From assembly GCF_003589595.1 (NCBI RefSeq), contig NW_020654810.1, positions 21,955,620 through 22,019,619 on the forward strand: a stretch of 64,000 nt of DNA. Reading direction: 5' to 3'. The notes under the pieces are model-generated. The model was not told the DNA's origin. It did not search any database and worked only from the letters and a program-made list of their open reading frames with translations. Below, in pieces: positions 31,655 to 43,012 of this stretch (the stretch's first letter is position 1; each line of letters starts with the position of its first letter). The position numbers and the translations under genes are program-made. This DNA comes from Hyposmocoma kahamanoa (lineage: Eukaryota > Arthropoda > Insecta > Lepidoptera > Cosmopterigidae).

Positions 31655-32060
31655 ACGTTTTGTTTACGGTTTCTTACTTCTAATTTAATTTTGCGCCTTC
31701 GAGAACTTTACCCACATACGGCCCATGAGGAAAATGTGGATAACTCTATGCAAAATGCGATAAATGCATATACGAAACGATTCCGCTGGTGCCAAAGATA
31801 ATGTATGGTAGACGATGCCATACATACATAAATGTATGAGAAACATTTAGGTCGTGTAGGTGTTTGTTACACAAATATTGTTGACTTAGAACTGTGGGAA
31901 AGTCGGTACAGTCACATAGCACGCTCAGTTTCACATTTGATTTTTAAATTCAACTCAATGGTATTTGTAATTAAGTTTTATTGTATGTCAGAATGTTTCA
32001 CCACCACAATATTAAATTATTTTTTGTGGTATTACTCCACTGGTTTGTTGTAATTATAAA
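31655..32060. other. Unassigned stretch
   Basis: Short overlapping frames only. Confidence 0.45.
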
Positions 32061-32062
32061 AC

Positions 32063-32263
32063 AAACATCGAACACTTAGAATAAATTCACTTCGATCCGG
32101 TTGGATTCAAATCAACATCTCCCACGGCATCGTGGCACACGCCATGCCAACCGTGCTACGAAACGAACCAACGGACTTCACGATTTTTCGATGTGTTTGT
32201 TGCAGATCTTTGTTTTGGTTTTAACGATTCTTTTACCGTAGCGCCATCTGTGAGAAATCTATG
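32063..32263 (-). mobile_element. SINE-D, copy D, reverse
   Basis: The minus strand reads CATAGATTTCTCACAGATGG, then GTCCGTTGGTTCGTTTCGTA, an A-box relic GCACGGTTGGCATGG, a B-box relic TTGATTTGAATCC, CGGATCGAAGTGAATTTATT, and the tail AAGTGTTCGATGTTTG. It confirms that about 110 bp upstream of the tRNA-like core belong to the element. Confidence 0.75.
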
Positions 32264-32269
32264 AAATCA

Positions 32270-32735
32270 ATGGTATTTACTAAACGGTTTGAAATGTGCA
32301 ATATAACCGTATAAGATAACTCCACACAAACGTAGCAGTGCGGTTTGTATGTGTGCAAGCCCGTCGAACGCCGTGTAGGGTCGCACACATTCGCATAATC
32401 TCGCGCTGCACTCGCGTTGCAAAGCGCGGGTTGTCTCACGCGCCATTAATTATAGAATTAAAAGGGAAGGCTCGGAGTTTAAACAATAACATCAACATCA
32501 GTCGACGTGTTCATTGTCGTGTTTGTAGTAATACGAAGAATGCCTCAAATTTAGAATTGTTCAGCATTTCATTTCTATTTCATAATCATACTCCATAATC
32601 GAGATACCAATCTGTCATTCTAGTATTTATAATAATATAAACACGTAATTACCTACTGCATTTAACAAAGGCTATGTCAATATAGCGCGAGAATTCCACA
32701 TATTATTATAACTAGAAGAATATAACTTTTTAGTA
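32270..32735. other. Unassigned stretch
   Basis: A frame at 32338-32598 is open but unrecognised. Slightly GC-richer around 32340-32440. Confidence 0.4.
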
Positions 32736-32741
32736 ACAAAA

Positions 32742-32792
32742 AGTAAGGTTTTCGTCAAAGTAAAAAAAAAATACTTTGACGAAAACCTTACT
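32742..32792. repeat. Perfect 21-bp hairpin
   Basis: AGTAAGGTTTTCGTCAAAGT-A and its exact complement are separated by nine A residues. Confidence 0.7.
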
Positions 32793-32799
32793 GTTTTCA

Positions 32800-34380
32800 A
32801 ATTATGTTTACAACCTGTACGTACAAGTAAAATAATAATGTAACAACCCTATGCTCGGAGCGAAGGGTAGGCATTACTGCTCTTAATTGTAATATGATAT
32901 AAAAATTGCGTCGAATAATTTTGTATTTCATTGCACATTCAGATTTCTTCAAGATGTTTTCTTTGCCGTGAAATCAAGGGATAATTAATCCTTCATTTAC
33001 AATAACGTTTTACGTTTTAACGTTTTATTTAGACAATTATAGATACCGTGTTTACACTAAGACCTTCATTATATCAAAATTATTTTGCATAGTGTCATTT
33101 TTGCTTTGCGTATATAAGTTATTATTTAATTTACTTATTGAGCATTGACTACTCGTATAGGAACAAATTTAAGAGAAAAAATGAAGAAACTTCGTTTGTA
33201 ACGAATAATTAATTGAAGTTAAAACGGAAACTATGAAAACCCGCCATTTTTTTCTTCACGTTCCATTTATTTATTTATTTTTTTATTGAGCATCGGCTGC
33301 ACAGTCCTCCACAGGTAAGAAATAATTAAGGTGACATGTACCGAAGTTATTCTTTTTTTGATGTTTGAATATTCACCTTAGACAAGCTTCTTAGACTATG
33401 GAAACCATAAGGACATGTTATATTAACGTATACAATATCAACAAAAAGTAAACAAACCTATTTGGTTCAAATTCTAAAGCAATCACTCAATAAATCGAAT
33501 ACGTAACACTTTCACGTATATTTCGAAGCTTTCAACTTGATATCTTATCACTTTTTTCAACTATACTCATTTGAATGGCATTGTAAAATCGTAAAAAGGC
33601 AGCTCCTGTCCTTTATTTTTTTCCATCCTCTAAGATATTCACAATCCAAACAGGAGCGTTCTTTTTTAAATGGAGGTGCTGCAAAAACAGCAGCATATTG
33701 TTAAAACAGTTTATTAACATATTTAGAGCAATACTTTAACTAATTAAAAACAGCTTACAAAAACCTATAATACTAACATTCTGGGTATATATATTATTAT
33801 GTTTCTACGAGTGAAAATATCTCAAAAAGTCGGAACGTTCTTGCACCGAGAATCGTGGGAATGCAACCGCGTCGCATTATTGCAATGTCGACGGCTCGGC
33901 GCGGCACTCGGCGCCCGCGCAGCATTGATGGCACTTTCTAAAGTAACGCAAAAAATTGCTTTTGTTTACGCTAACCTGTGCCGGCATTTAATAAGCTGAA
34001 TAGACGCTTGTTTGCTATAGATTATGACTCCTTGCAGTATCAGCTTTAGAATTCCCCATTTTTTTTTATTCGAAAAAAAGGAGTTCTTATGGTTGCGCTG
34101 CCATACAGCCTAAGTACCAAACTTCCAGACGACATCGTCTGTCGCCATTAATATCGTTCAAGCGCGCATTCAACGAAGCATTAACTACCTATCACTCAAA
34201 TATAAAGATGCACTGGAATTAGATTTATGATTATAGATAAACTATGGTTCCGTGGGTTGCTAGTTTTTGTTGATATAAAAATGGTTTTGTATTAAAGTTT
34301 CGACTTCCCTGACTCACTCCGTAGATTACACATTTTAATCGAGTTCTTAAGTATTCGCGGCTGTTATAAATAGGTCAGAG
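32800..34380. other. Unassigned stretch with a GC-rich patch
   Basis: 33840-33950 is unusually GC- and CpG-rich for the window (CTCGGCGCGGCACTCGGCGC). It could be a promoter-like or exon patch, but the 66-codon frame over it (33799-33999) has no recognised domain. 33268-33290 is an ATTT run. Otherwise nothing. Confidence 0.4.
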
Positions 34381-34382
34381 AG

Positions 34383-34478
34383 ACAGCCGTGACCAAGGTA
34401 CCTGTAAAGAGCCCGAAACTTTGGGTCATTTGAAAAAATAAACATACGCGATTTAGATGCGAAAAAAATAGTTTCATT
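34383..34478. repeat. R6 repeat, right arm only
   Basis: GTACCTGTAAAGAGCCCGAA, ACTTTGGGTCATTTGAAAAA, CATACGCGATTTAGATGCG, AAATAGTTTCATTACGTG. Confidence 0.6.
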
Positions 34479-34639
34479 ACGTGTTTTAATGACCAGTAGA
34501 TAGCAATTGAACAAAAAAAAAATAAAAAATATGATAACAGAAAAATGATAAAAATATGTAGAGACTAAATTAAATATAAATTAAATTCTTAGGTAGTTTT
34601 CTCGTATATAAACAACAAATCTCTCTCTCTCGCGGTAGT

Positions 34640-34890
34640 AGTAAATAATCATATCCAGTTCAGTTACTATACCTAGCGGTGTTCCTCAATGTTCATTGTT
34701 GGGGCCTCTCCTTTTCAAAATATTTGTTAATGACATTGGTAATTACTTTCGCTTTTCCAATTTACTCAGCTTTGCCGATTATATGAAAATTTACGCCAAA
34801 ATCACTTCTATTGATCATGTTATAGCTCTGCAGTCTGATCTATCGCGTCTAGATAACTACTGTCTGAACAACAAATTAGACCTTAACCCT
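34640..34890 (+). pseudogene. LINE reverse transcriptase fragment
   Basis: PSGVPQCSLLGPLLFKIFVN, then LLSFADYMKIYAKITSI. This is the reverse transcriptase block around the YADD/FADD active site of Jockey/CR1-type LINEs. Here the second Asp is Tyr (FADY), and GVPQG has become GVPQC, so it is inactive. It aligns with the reverse copy at 35650-36650 and ends abruptly after LDLNP, about 60 bp before the foldback. Confidence 0.8.
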
Positions 34891-34948
34891 TTCAGACCTG
34901 ATAGTATGTGTATATCCCTTACTACTTGGGACATAATATGTTGGGACC

Positions 34949-35350
34949 TAAGCTCAATTTTCACTTTGTGGTTGGGACTACGTGTCCCAAACCGTTGGGT
35001 ATATGGATGCTGATAAGCAATAATGTGTCAACCAACATAATCATAGCTTTGCGAAAACTGCACGTAAAGGTTATTACGTTGTTTTTGATAGTTTGTTCTA
35101 AAATTTACTTGTAAAATGAAAACTTTTTTTTTATTTATTACTATAATTTCCCAACAACGACAAGCACATCAGAAAAAGTTTTCATTTCTTAGGTAAATTT
35201 TAGAATGAACTATCAAAAACAACGAAAATCTTTAAGTGCCGTTTTCGCAAAACTATGATCATGGTGATTGACACATTATTGCTTATCAGCATCGATATAC
35301 CCAACGGTTTGGGATAGGTAGTCCCAACCACAAAGTGAAAATTGAGCTTA
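34949..35350. mobile_element. Foldback element with about 180-bp arms
   Basis: The left arm from TAAGCTCAATTTTCACTTTG to AAAATGAAAAC pairs with 35171-35350, leaving a loop of about 42 bases. Arms match by eye at roughly 85-90%. The central words ATAGTTTTGCGAAAAC and TTGATAGTTTGTTCTAAAAT recur in a smaller relative at 58720-58892. Each arm is longer than any reading frame shown, and no protein is encoded. Confidence 0.75.
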
Positions 35351-35359
35351 TCAGCATCC

Positions 35360-36650
35360 ACATATCCAATTATCTATCTATTATCTATTTATCTATCTAT
35401 TTTATCTTAGAGGGTACAAACAGCTTAAGTGCTATTACAATTGAAATTATATTAATAGTAGAAAAGCAAATAGTTCCCTACTGATAAATATTTAAGTAAT
35501 AAAAATTGACACATTGAAAAACTCAGTACAAAAAATACATAAATACAATTCATTCTACTACAAACAAATACATAATAATATACAAATACATGTTATACAA
35601 ACAAATTTATATTTATATTTAATAGTACTTGCTACCACTGCTACTTGCACAACTTAAATGTTAAAAAACGAACGCGACAATATTTTCCTTGCGGACGCAC
35701 TGCTAGTATTAAAAAGATCAAGATCAAAAAGGGTTGAAATTTTGTTAAAGTAGTTGCTTGCACGCCAAATAAATGAATTTTGTTTATAATTAGTTATGTA
35801 GTTAGTGCGACAGGCAAGTGAATTGTAGTGATAGTACGAAGATGCTTTGTTGGAACCACTATGGAAATCTCAGATAGAAGTTCGGGGCAATCAATAAGGT
35901 TGGTAGTAATCTTAAGGAGATAGCTAATGTCTGCTATTTCACGTCGCAGTTGTAGGGGAAGAATATGGTGCCTTTTACAGATATCCAAATAATTACAGGA
36001 GAGGTATGGCTGATTAATTTTGTAGCACAAATACCGTAGAATTTTTTTCTGTACCCTTTCAATACGCGAAATATACGTGCCGTATCTTGGGTTCCAGATT
36101 TGTGAGGCGTATTCCAAACTACTACGCACAAGTGCACAATATAAAATCTTGAGTGTTCTTGCATCCTTAAAGTCTTGTGAACTACGCATCACAAATCCCA
36201 GTGCCCTAGTGGCTTTAGTGACTATAGTATCAATGTGCGTGTCAAAGAGCAGCTTGGAATCATGAACAACACCAAGATCTCTCACCGTAGATACCCTTTG
36301 CAATGTTTTTCCTTTTAGGACATAATCGAAATGGATGGCGTTCCGTTTCCGGCTAAAAGTGACGACACTACATTTTGAGGTATTCAGGTCCAACTCACTG
36401 CACACACAATAATTTTCAAGGCGAACAAGATCGGCCTGTAAATTTTCCGCATCAGATACACTGGTTATTTTAGCGTAGATTTTCATGTCATCCGCGAAAC
36501 ACAACAATTGAGATGAGCGAAGGGACAGACCAACGTCATTCACAAAGACCACAAATAGAAGCGGCCCCAGTAATGATCCTTGAGGGACACCACTGGGAAC
36601 AGTTACCCAGCTGGAGATATAATTGTTGATAACAACTGCTTGTGACCGGT
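35360..36650 (-). pseudogene. LINE ORF2 3' half and 3' UTR
   Basis: The longest frame of the window. From about 36650 the minus strand reads NRSQAVVINNYISS, VPSGVPQGSLLGPLLFVVFV, then LLCFADDMKIYAKITS with the FADD catalytic motif intact, then thumb and C-terminal regions such as TKATRALGFVMRSSQDFKDA, SLEYASQIWNPRYGTYISRI and DCPELLSEISIVVPTKHLRT. Near 35795 a frameshift after PVALT separates it from NSFIWRASNYFNKISTLFDL, which ends near 35650. The 3' UTR runs on to a GATA-type tail at about 35365-35400. The 5' part is truncated at about 36650, as is usual for LINE copies. Jockey/CR1-like by motifs; no host function. Confidence 0.85.
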
Positions 36651-36749
36651 TATGTTATAGTTTGACATATGGTCGAAAAGTCGAACACAAGCGTTGGAGA
36701 GGATGCAAAGAACAAGGAATCCAATCCAATTTATGGACCCTTATCACTC

Positions 36750-36860
36750 TTAGCACCCTTACCCTTCGACGTTGTAATGCTCACATTACCACTTGGCGGT
36801 AGAAATAGGTAACACTTCCCTGGACGAACCCTTCCACAAGGAGCTTACTGGTTCTAAAAT
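36750..36860 (-). repeat. R1 5' half, reverse
   Basis: TTAGCACCCTTACCCTTCGA to GAGCTTACTGGTTCTAAAAT. Confidence 0.7.
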
Positions 36861-36967
36861 TACCCATAAACAATTTTAAAGAAAGAAAGAAAATTGTCTA
36901 TTACAGTAGCACAGACACGCATATATAAACAAAACAACAATAACAATAATAATAATAAAATAAAAAA

Positions 36968-37335
36968 ATTATTAATACAAAGATCGAACACTCAGAAAAA
37001 ATTCCTTCGATCCGGAAAATTTAATTAACACAGTGAATAGCGACATCTCTCGCTAGGACTGGTATCTGTAAAGGTACTAACTGGGTGATAAATCTGTAAT
37101 AGATTTGTCATAGATGGCGCTACGACTAAAAAGTCGTTGAAAGACCAAGTACAAAGACACGACGCAAGCACATAGAGAAATTCGTGAGGTCCGTTGGTTC
37201 GTTCCGTGGCTTAGTTGGTATAGCGTCTGGCACGGTATGCAAGAAGACGTCGGTTCAAATCTGACCGGATCGAAGGATTTTTTTCTGATTGTTTTTTCTG
37301 AGTGTTCGATCTTTGTATTAATAATTTTAAAAAAA
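36968..37335 (+). mobile_element. SINE-D, copy E, between inverted flanks
   Basis: The tRNA-like core is at 37198-37274: TTCGTTCCG pairs with CGGATCGAA (acceptor-like), the A box is TGGCTTAGTTGG, and the T-arm GTCGG-TTCAAAT-CTGAC is perfect. Upstream lies the shared module (TCATAGATGGCGCTACGACT, AGTCGTTGAAAGACCAAGTA, ATTCGTGAGGTCCGTTGG). Downstream GATCGAAGGATTTTTTTCTG ends in GAGTGTTCGATCTTTGTATT. The 3' tail also occurs inverted at 36968-37015, so the copy is enclosed by an inverted pair of its own tail. I infer a second, truncated insertion head-on or a true inverted end. Confidence 0.75.
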
Positions 37336-37339
37336 ATTT

Positions 37340-37980
37340 AACAATTAACATAATTATGCAGTACATAATTCACCGTCATGCGTGTCGCAGTAGGTGCTAT
37401 CGGAACTTGATCAGCTTTTTTTTAAGCCGTTTCGTGGCGCTGATTTTCAGCAAGCCCTGAGCGAGTGAGCCACTGACAACATTAAAAAAATCAATAATAA
37501 ACAAATAAACAGATAAGAATTAACAAAGAACCGTTTTTTTTTTTTGAAATTATAATGCATTATTCAATTTCCCTTCACGTAACCTGAGTTCAAGAATCTG
37601 CAAAACGTGGGAAACGCTTAGAACGCAAGTTCACTGATACATCTCAACTGGATTCCCAAGTAACCTCAGACAAATGGGGATCGTAATAAACAATCTCCGC
37701 ATGTGAATGTTCCACGTTCACGAACGTTTGTCTACGAATACAGATTGTTCGTCATTCGCAATTACAAACAACAAATGACGGAAAGACGGAAAACGTATTT
37801 ATAATAACTGAAACAACACGTTCAATTTCGTTTAGTATCAGTTTGCTCGTCACTAGTCGTGACGTCACTCCGACAACTGGCGGTTTTTTTCCAAATTTGG
37901 TTTAAATAAAAAGAAACGACAATATATATAATAATCTCAGTACAGCGTACTCAAAGCAACGGACCTCATAAGTTCGTGGA
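37340..37980. other. Unassigned stretch
   Basis: No gene or repeat recognised. Confidence 0.45.
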
Positions 37981-37984
37981 ATGA

Positions 37985-38436
37985 CATATGTGTGCCAATT
38001 TCATTGAAATCAGTTCCCGGAAAGTGCCCGAAATCGCATTCATCCACTATAGTCCATTTGTTTACTTAACTAAATGTAAACAATCTTCATACATCTTTTT
38101 ATTGAAACATATACTTTACAAATCAATAGGTATAAAAAAAGGCATGCAATTTCATATGAAAGATTAGAAGATACTAAGATTTGTATTTTGTATTTGAAGG
38201 TAAGTTAAAATCATTTTATAAATGTATATTTCATTAAATAGACATCTGAAGACTGTTTACAATTAGTTAAGTAGCTAAACAAATGGACTGTAGTTTTCTA
38301 CCATTACAGGTGTAATTTTCTTCAAATTTAAATGGGACCAATACACGAGACACGTATATTATTTTGCCGGACTTATCGCGTGACATAAAGTACAGTCGAA
38401 TTCAGAACCTCCTTTTTTCGAAGTCGGTTTAAAAAA
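37985..38436 (-). repeat. R17 repeat, reverse, long copy
   Basis: GGAAAGTGCCCGAAATCG, TTTTCTTCAAATTTAAATGG, GACCAATACACGAGACACGT, and AACCTCCTTTTTTCGAAGTC in reverse order to the 2.2 kb copy. Confidence 0.55.
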
Positions 38437-38474
38437 CAGAAGTAATGTGTTGTATGTTTTGTGTAAATTCTATT

Positions 38475-38578
38475 ATAAACAATGTACGTGAAAGAGTTGC
38501 TACTGTCAATTTATCATGGATNNNNNNNNNNATAAACAATGTACGTGAAAGAGTTGCTACTGTCAATTTATCATGGAT
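38475..38578. other. Assembly gap of 10 N with repeated flanks
   Basis: 38522-38531 are N. The 47 bases before the gap (38475-38521) are identical to the 47 bases after it (38532-38578), starting ATAAACAATGTACGTGAAAG. This is what an unmerged contig overlap looks like. Confidence 0.95.
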
Positions 38579-38585
38579 TTAGGCA

Positions 38586-38663
38586 CAATTTATTTACCTA
38601 CACTTCTCACACATATAGAGTGGATAGTACCTCCCTCTGATGTCCCTTAATTATTGTACAATT
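38586..38663. repeat. Shared flank, second copy of 26910-26987
   Basis: CAATTTATTTACCTACACTT to CCTCCCTCTGATGTCCC, followed by an R2 SINE as at 26988. Confidence 0.7.
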
Positions 38664-38796
38664 AATAACAATAATAGCGCACACACTCAACATAGCCCCG
38701 CACTAGTGAAACCCTGTATCGTGGGTGCCATGGACACAAATATAGACAAGCACAAATTACACCCCAACTCACATAACCGTTCGGCCACGGAGGCAG
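38664..38796 (-). mobile_element. tRNA-derived SINE (R2), internally deleted
   Basis: Tail and body match 26988-27194. About 80 bp including the B box are deleted between CCAACTCAC and ATAACCGTTCGGCCACGG. Confidence 0.75.
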
Positions 38797-38799
38797 TTA

Positions 38800-40590
38800 C
38801 AATTAGTTTACTACGGGAGTGCGTTTAGAAGAAAATTTTGGATTTTTTTAAAGGAGTTTTGTTTTAATAATTGAAATTTCAGAGACAGGTATTATCAACT
38901 CTGTGTTAATATATTCGGCCTATTCCGATTTAGAGTAACAATAAAACAACATTTATTTATTTATTTATCATATCACACAATTGCGCAGCATTACAGAAAA
39001 ATAACCAGGGACTGTAAAATTCACACAATAGACAATATTAATAATTCACAGAAGACAGACGTTAATTGTATTGCTGAAATAAACATTTTATTATTATTAT
39101 TTATTATTCATATCCATCCTCTCACAAAACCACAAACATTTACCACACACAGCCACCCATCTACTTGCAAAAACATTGCAGTCTGGTGCAGCATAAAACA
39201 CGGAAACGGAAACACAAATGTAACTGACATTTGTTAGTGTATTAAAGGCGTCAGACGCAAAAAAAGCAACTTTGATTATTTAAAACATTAGCTTGGATAC
39301 TGTTGAAAATTACAATGAACTTTTTAAAAACGTTTCTAAATATATGATAACATTTTCAGGTGATAGGCAATATTTCGAAATACCTATTTAAATGCTACTA
39401 AATATACAAATATAATATTAAATTAAAGATGTTTGATAACACGCATCACAACTTTCCTGCGATAAACAACCTAAAATACAGCCTTTAAAAAGGTGACAAC
39501 TAATAACATGCGACCAAATGAAAGTGTACTGCAGTAATACGACGTATGAAACTCACTACTAGATATTGTATTTGGCCGGTTAACCAAGTGACAGCTGAGG
39601 TTTGTTTACTTTTAGTTAATTACCCATTGACTTACAATTATATGGACGTCGGGTCCGCGCTAAAAAGTGTCCGAACTTATAGGGCGTTAAAATCGTATAC
39701 AGAGCGTCATTCACGCTTTAGTCTTCGTTTGTTCGACTGACAGCGAAGCAAGCAAAATTAGACAGTACTGCGATGACATTACAATTTAAATTCAACGTTT
39801 TAGCTTTTTCATATTCCTTTACATGTCACTACGTTTAAATAGGTTGACTTGGGACATTTTTTTCGTGGTTTTTGTATTAGACCCGTCGTCCTTTTATTTG
39901 TAAGTCAATGTAATTACCTAAACTAATCTGTAGTGAAGACGTAGTAGATATTACATATTAGTGATATTAACAAGTGCCAATTTCGCATAACGCCCACGTG
40001 CATCGAAACCGCGAGTTTGATACACGACTCTCATTCCCATAGCGGCCAACGGGCTCGTGTACAATTTGCGAACATGAAAAACTTACAAGCAACAATGTAT
40101 ACTTGAATGAGGTGGTAGGGGGTTTATTTTTGAAACTTTCACTCGTTACGGGTATCACCAGAGACTCAAACGTCCTATAGGCAAAGGAACGAAATGTCTA
40201 ACGACATTTAATAATCAGGTAATTATGATGTTATGGGTGCGATCGCTCAACCAATGGTACTGGCAGAATAACATCGCTATAGTCTATCACGGTGTATAGC
40301 ATTTACGCCAAGACAGGGCCTTTTCAAAACAAAATTGGTCACGTTTTTGTACTGTTAAACTTTGTTATTTAAAGATTTATACAAATTAAAGTTTTCTTTG
40401 ATTATAAGTTGTAATAATGTGAAAGTTTGCGTGTATTTGTAAAGCATTTGTTAATGTTTGCTCGTTTGGGTTAAATAAACGTTTTAATCTTGTGTTAAAA
40501 CGTTGACATGTATAAACAAGGTCAAAGTCGAACTAATTAATACCTTTTTTTAAACATTGTCTTTGTTTGGAACTTTCGAGGAGGGCAACA
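38800..40590. other. Unassigned AT-rich stretch
   Basis: ATTT/ATTA runs at 38952-38968 and 39088-39110 precede A/T-rich DNA that could be LINE tails, but I cannot assign them. A frame at 39546-39740 has no recognised domain. Confidence 0.45.
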
Positions 40591-40610
40591 ATGTGTTGAT
40601 ACTTTTATAT

Positions 40611-41027
40611 ATCCTCCACCACCGGTGCCCGTGGAGAACGCACGTCACGAACAAAATCCACGTCGTCTTGATATAAAATAACGCTAAAGTGCCGTTCCCG
40701 TTTGCTGAGGAGTAGGATATTGTGTAAATAATTTAAAAAATCAAATTTGAAAAACGTATTTATTAAAAAAAAATAATTTTTTTTTGTAGAAAAACTAGAA
40801 TACACACTAACAAACTTGTTACGCTGCCTAATAAAACTTTAGGTTTATTAGACGGTGATGTACCTTTGGTGACTATATGAAAATTTGTCCCGTAAGACGT
40901 GTTAAATTGTATTGAGTAATGTTTTTCGAATGATACATCCAACGAGCGGTTCCAACATAGCAGTCCGACATCTCTCGGATGAGAACTCACACGTGCGGCG
41001 CCGTGGGGGGCGATTACGAAAATGTCA
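40611..41027 (-). CDS. Possible two-exon gene end, unknown identity
   Basis: Two coding-like blocks lie on the minus strand. Block 1 (about 41027-40830) reads IFVIAPHGAARVSSHPRDVG, LLCWNRSLDVSFEKHYSIQF, NTSYGTNFHIVTKGTSPSNK. Block 2 (40711-40611) follows a good 3' splice signal (AATATCCTACTCCTCAG) and reads KRERHFSVILYQDDVDFVRD, VRSPRAPVVEDI, stop. The AT-rich 110 bp between them would be a short intron, but I could not find a donor that keeps both frames (GTACAT near 40858 is one candidate and gives the wrong phase). Acidic C terminus. No family recognised. Confidence 0.33.
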
Positions 41028-41034
41028 GGTGTTC

Positions 41035-42560
41035 GATGTTACATCGTCGTTACGGATTTTGTTAACCGTTTCTCAAAATTAGACGTGTGTCTAAACTTTA
41101 TTCAAGCGATGTAATGCTTAATCTCGTGGAAGATCAAAATCGGAAGTTTTGTAATAGGTTTGGTAATAAAGATTTTCAAGGTCGACGGAATGTTTTAAAG
41201 CCTACAGGCGGGCTAGCACGACATGTCGCGACTTACGCGAGAGTAACAAATAGCGCGAGATATATTCTCTCTAAGAGATCTCGCCCTTTGTGAATATAAG
41301 ATAAAGAATAAGAAAGATTTATTGTGTTTGCCGGGACACATGAACGAGCTTAAAAACCACAATATTATAACATTATAAACTTGAAATCATAGCATAATAT
41401 AACAAATAGACAAAGAAAAGTAATTTGCATACAAATCATATTATAATATATACTCTGCTAATGTTACTCTGTTATTATTGTGTAGTCAGAACGCTCTGTT
41501 GCTTATTCTATGATTTATGTTTAGTCCTGTTTTAACACGCGTCATTACATGCTTGCAAATAGAGATGGATAGTGAAATTTTGTGTACTATTTCGCGATTA
41601 TCAAAAATTATAATGTACAATAATTTGTGATTAATATCAAAAACCACAACATTACTTACCGAATCAATGTGAATAAGTTAAAACTTTCAATTTATGTTCA
41701 CGCAATTAGTCAAAAACCGAAATGTGAGCAAAACGCCGATGTAAATTGAACATTCAAAGAGGCATCTACGTCCGCCATCTTGAATGTTTAACAATCAAAT
41801 AAATGATGTCCAGCGTCGTCACTGCACATCAGTGAATCACAGCGTGTGTATGGAACGCCGCATCTAGTAGGTACCAAGTACGTTAGTACGTACATATCGT
41901 TTATCGATATCGTTTCTTTTCCCAAAGATTTGTCTTCGTGTTTATTTAATTTTCTCATTATTTGTCATGTCATATATAATTATCGGATTCTTATCAGATA
42001 ATTATTATCATGACAATTATCAAATATAATCTTGATAATCTCGAACCCTGAATACGCTTAACGACTGTCGCCAAAATAAACATCTAATCGCTTCATGTAA
42101 ACACTCGTACTTATGAACTAACTTTGTAATCATGAAAAGATAAGCAAACAAATATCCAACTTCTCTCATACGAAAATAAACAGAATTCTCGATGGCGTTA
42201 CATTTTCCAGCGTTTCCAGAAGTAGGTCAGTTGAAGCCTTGGAGCCTCGAGGGTATTAGCGAGGGATGGCAAAGGTAACTTTTAATGGTTTTCGTTAATC
42301 TGTTTTGAATAGCGTAATCTTTCGGCCTTCAGGTAGATCCAATTTCAAAAATATCTGTTTCGGCTCGTATACTTTCATCTATCAATTATAATATCTTATA
42401 TCAAGTCACAAAGGCGCTCTTTATAGTTCTGAACCAAACTTCTATTGTCTAAAGTAATAGGCTATGAACTCAATAATTGTATTTCTCTACACAGAACTAT
42501 GAATTTATATCTATGAATTTCAAAAAAAGAACGGCGTATTTTTCTTAATTAAAAGAGTCT
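41035..42560. other. Unassigned stretch
   Basis: AAGAAAGATTTATTGTG at 41310 may be the start of a reverse LINE tail. 41210-41290 has several CGCGA words. Otherwise no gene or repeat recognised. Confidence 0.4.
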
Positions 42561-42566
42561 CCTTAA

Positions 42567-42732
42567 GAGCTGTTACACACGGCGACTGTTGCAGCGATGC
42601 AGTCGCTAAACGTCTACCTTTACACCTTTACAAACGCGCGACTGCATCGATATAAACGCGCGATTGTGTAAATTACGCATTTCACGAACGCGCGTTTGCA
42701 TCGCTGCTAAAAGCCGCCGTGTGTAACAACTC
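42567..42732. mobile_element. Harbinger-like MITE
   Basis: A 166-bp element with inverted ends: left GAGCTGTTACACACGGCGAC, right the complement of GAGTTGTTACACACGGCGGC. A TAA target repeat lies at 42564-42566 and 42733-42735. The 3-bp TAA site is the PIF/Harbinger signature. The interior repeats GCATCG and CGCGCG words. Confidence 0.7.
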
Positions 42733-42739
42733 TAAACAC

Positions 42740-43010
42740 GTCACTGTGCTCCAGAAAAGAATAACGTAACTATATTTGAGAAATCATTAAAATTAGAATT
42801 ATTTTCTTAAATAATATCTCAAAGTGTTACATGACATGTACAAAGGCGTAACCGTTTGGCAAAAAGGAACTATGAATTTTTAAATATTGGTTGTATTACA
42901 TTATTTTAATTTACTCGTAGAAAAAGTATTGAATGCAATCATTACACAATTAGGTCTTAAAATCTCGTACCTATTACATAGGCCACCAATATACAATGTT
43001 TTTAGTAGAA
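42740..43010. other. Unassigned stretch
   Basis: Nothing recognised. Confidence 0.45.
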
Positions 43011-43012
43011 GA

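Noticed and set aside
37198..37274. Possible genuine tRNA gene
   Set aside because: Acceptor and T arms pair, but the anticodon arm is poor and the sequence recurs as part of SINE-D.
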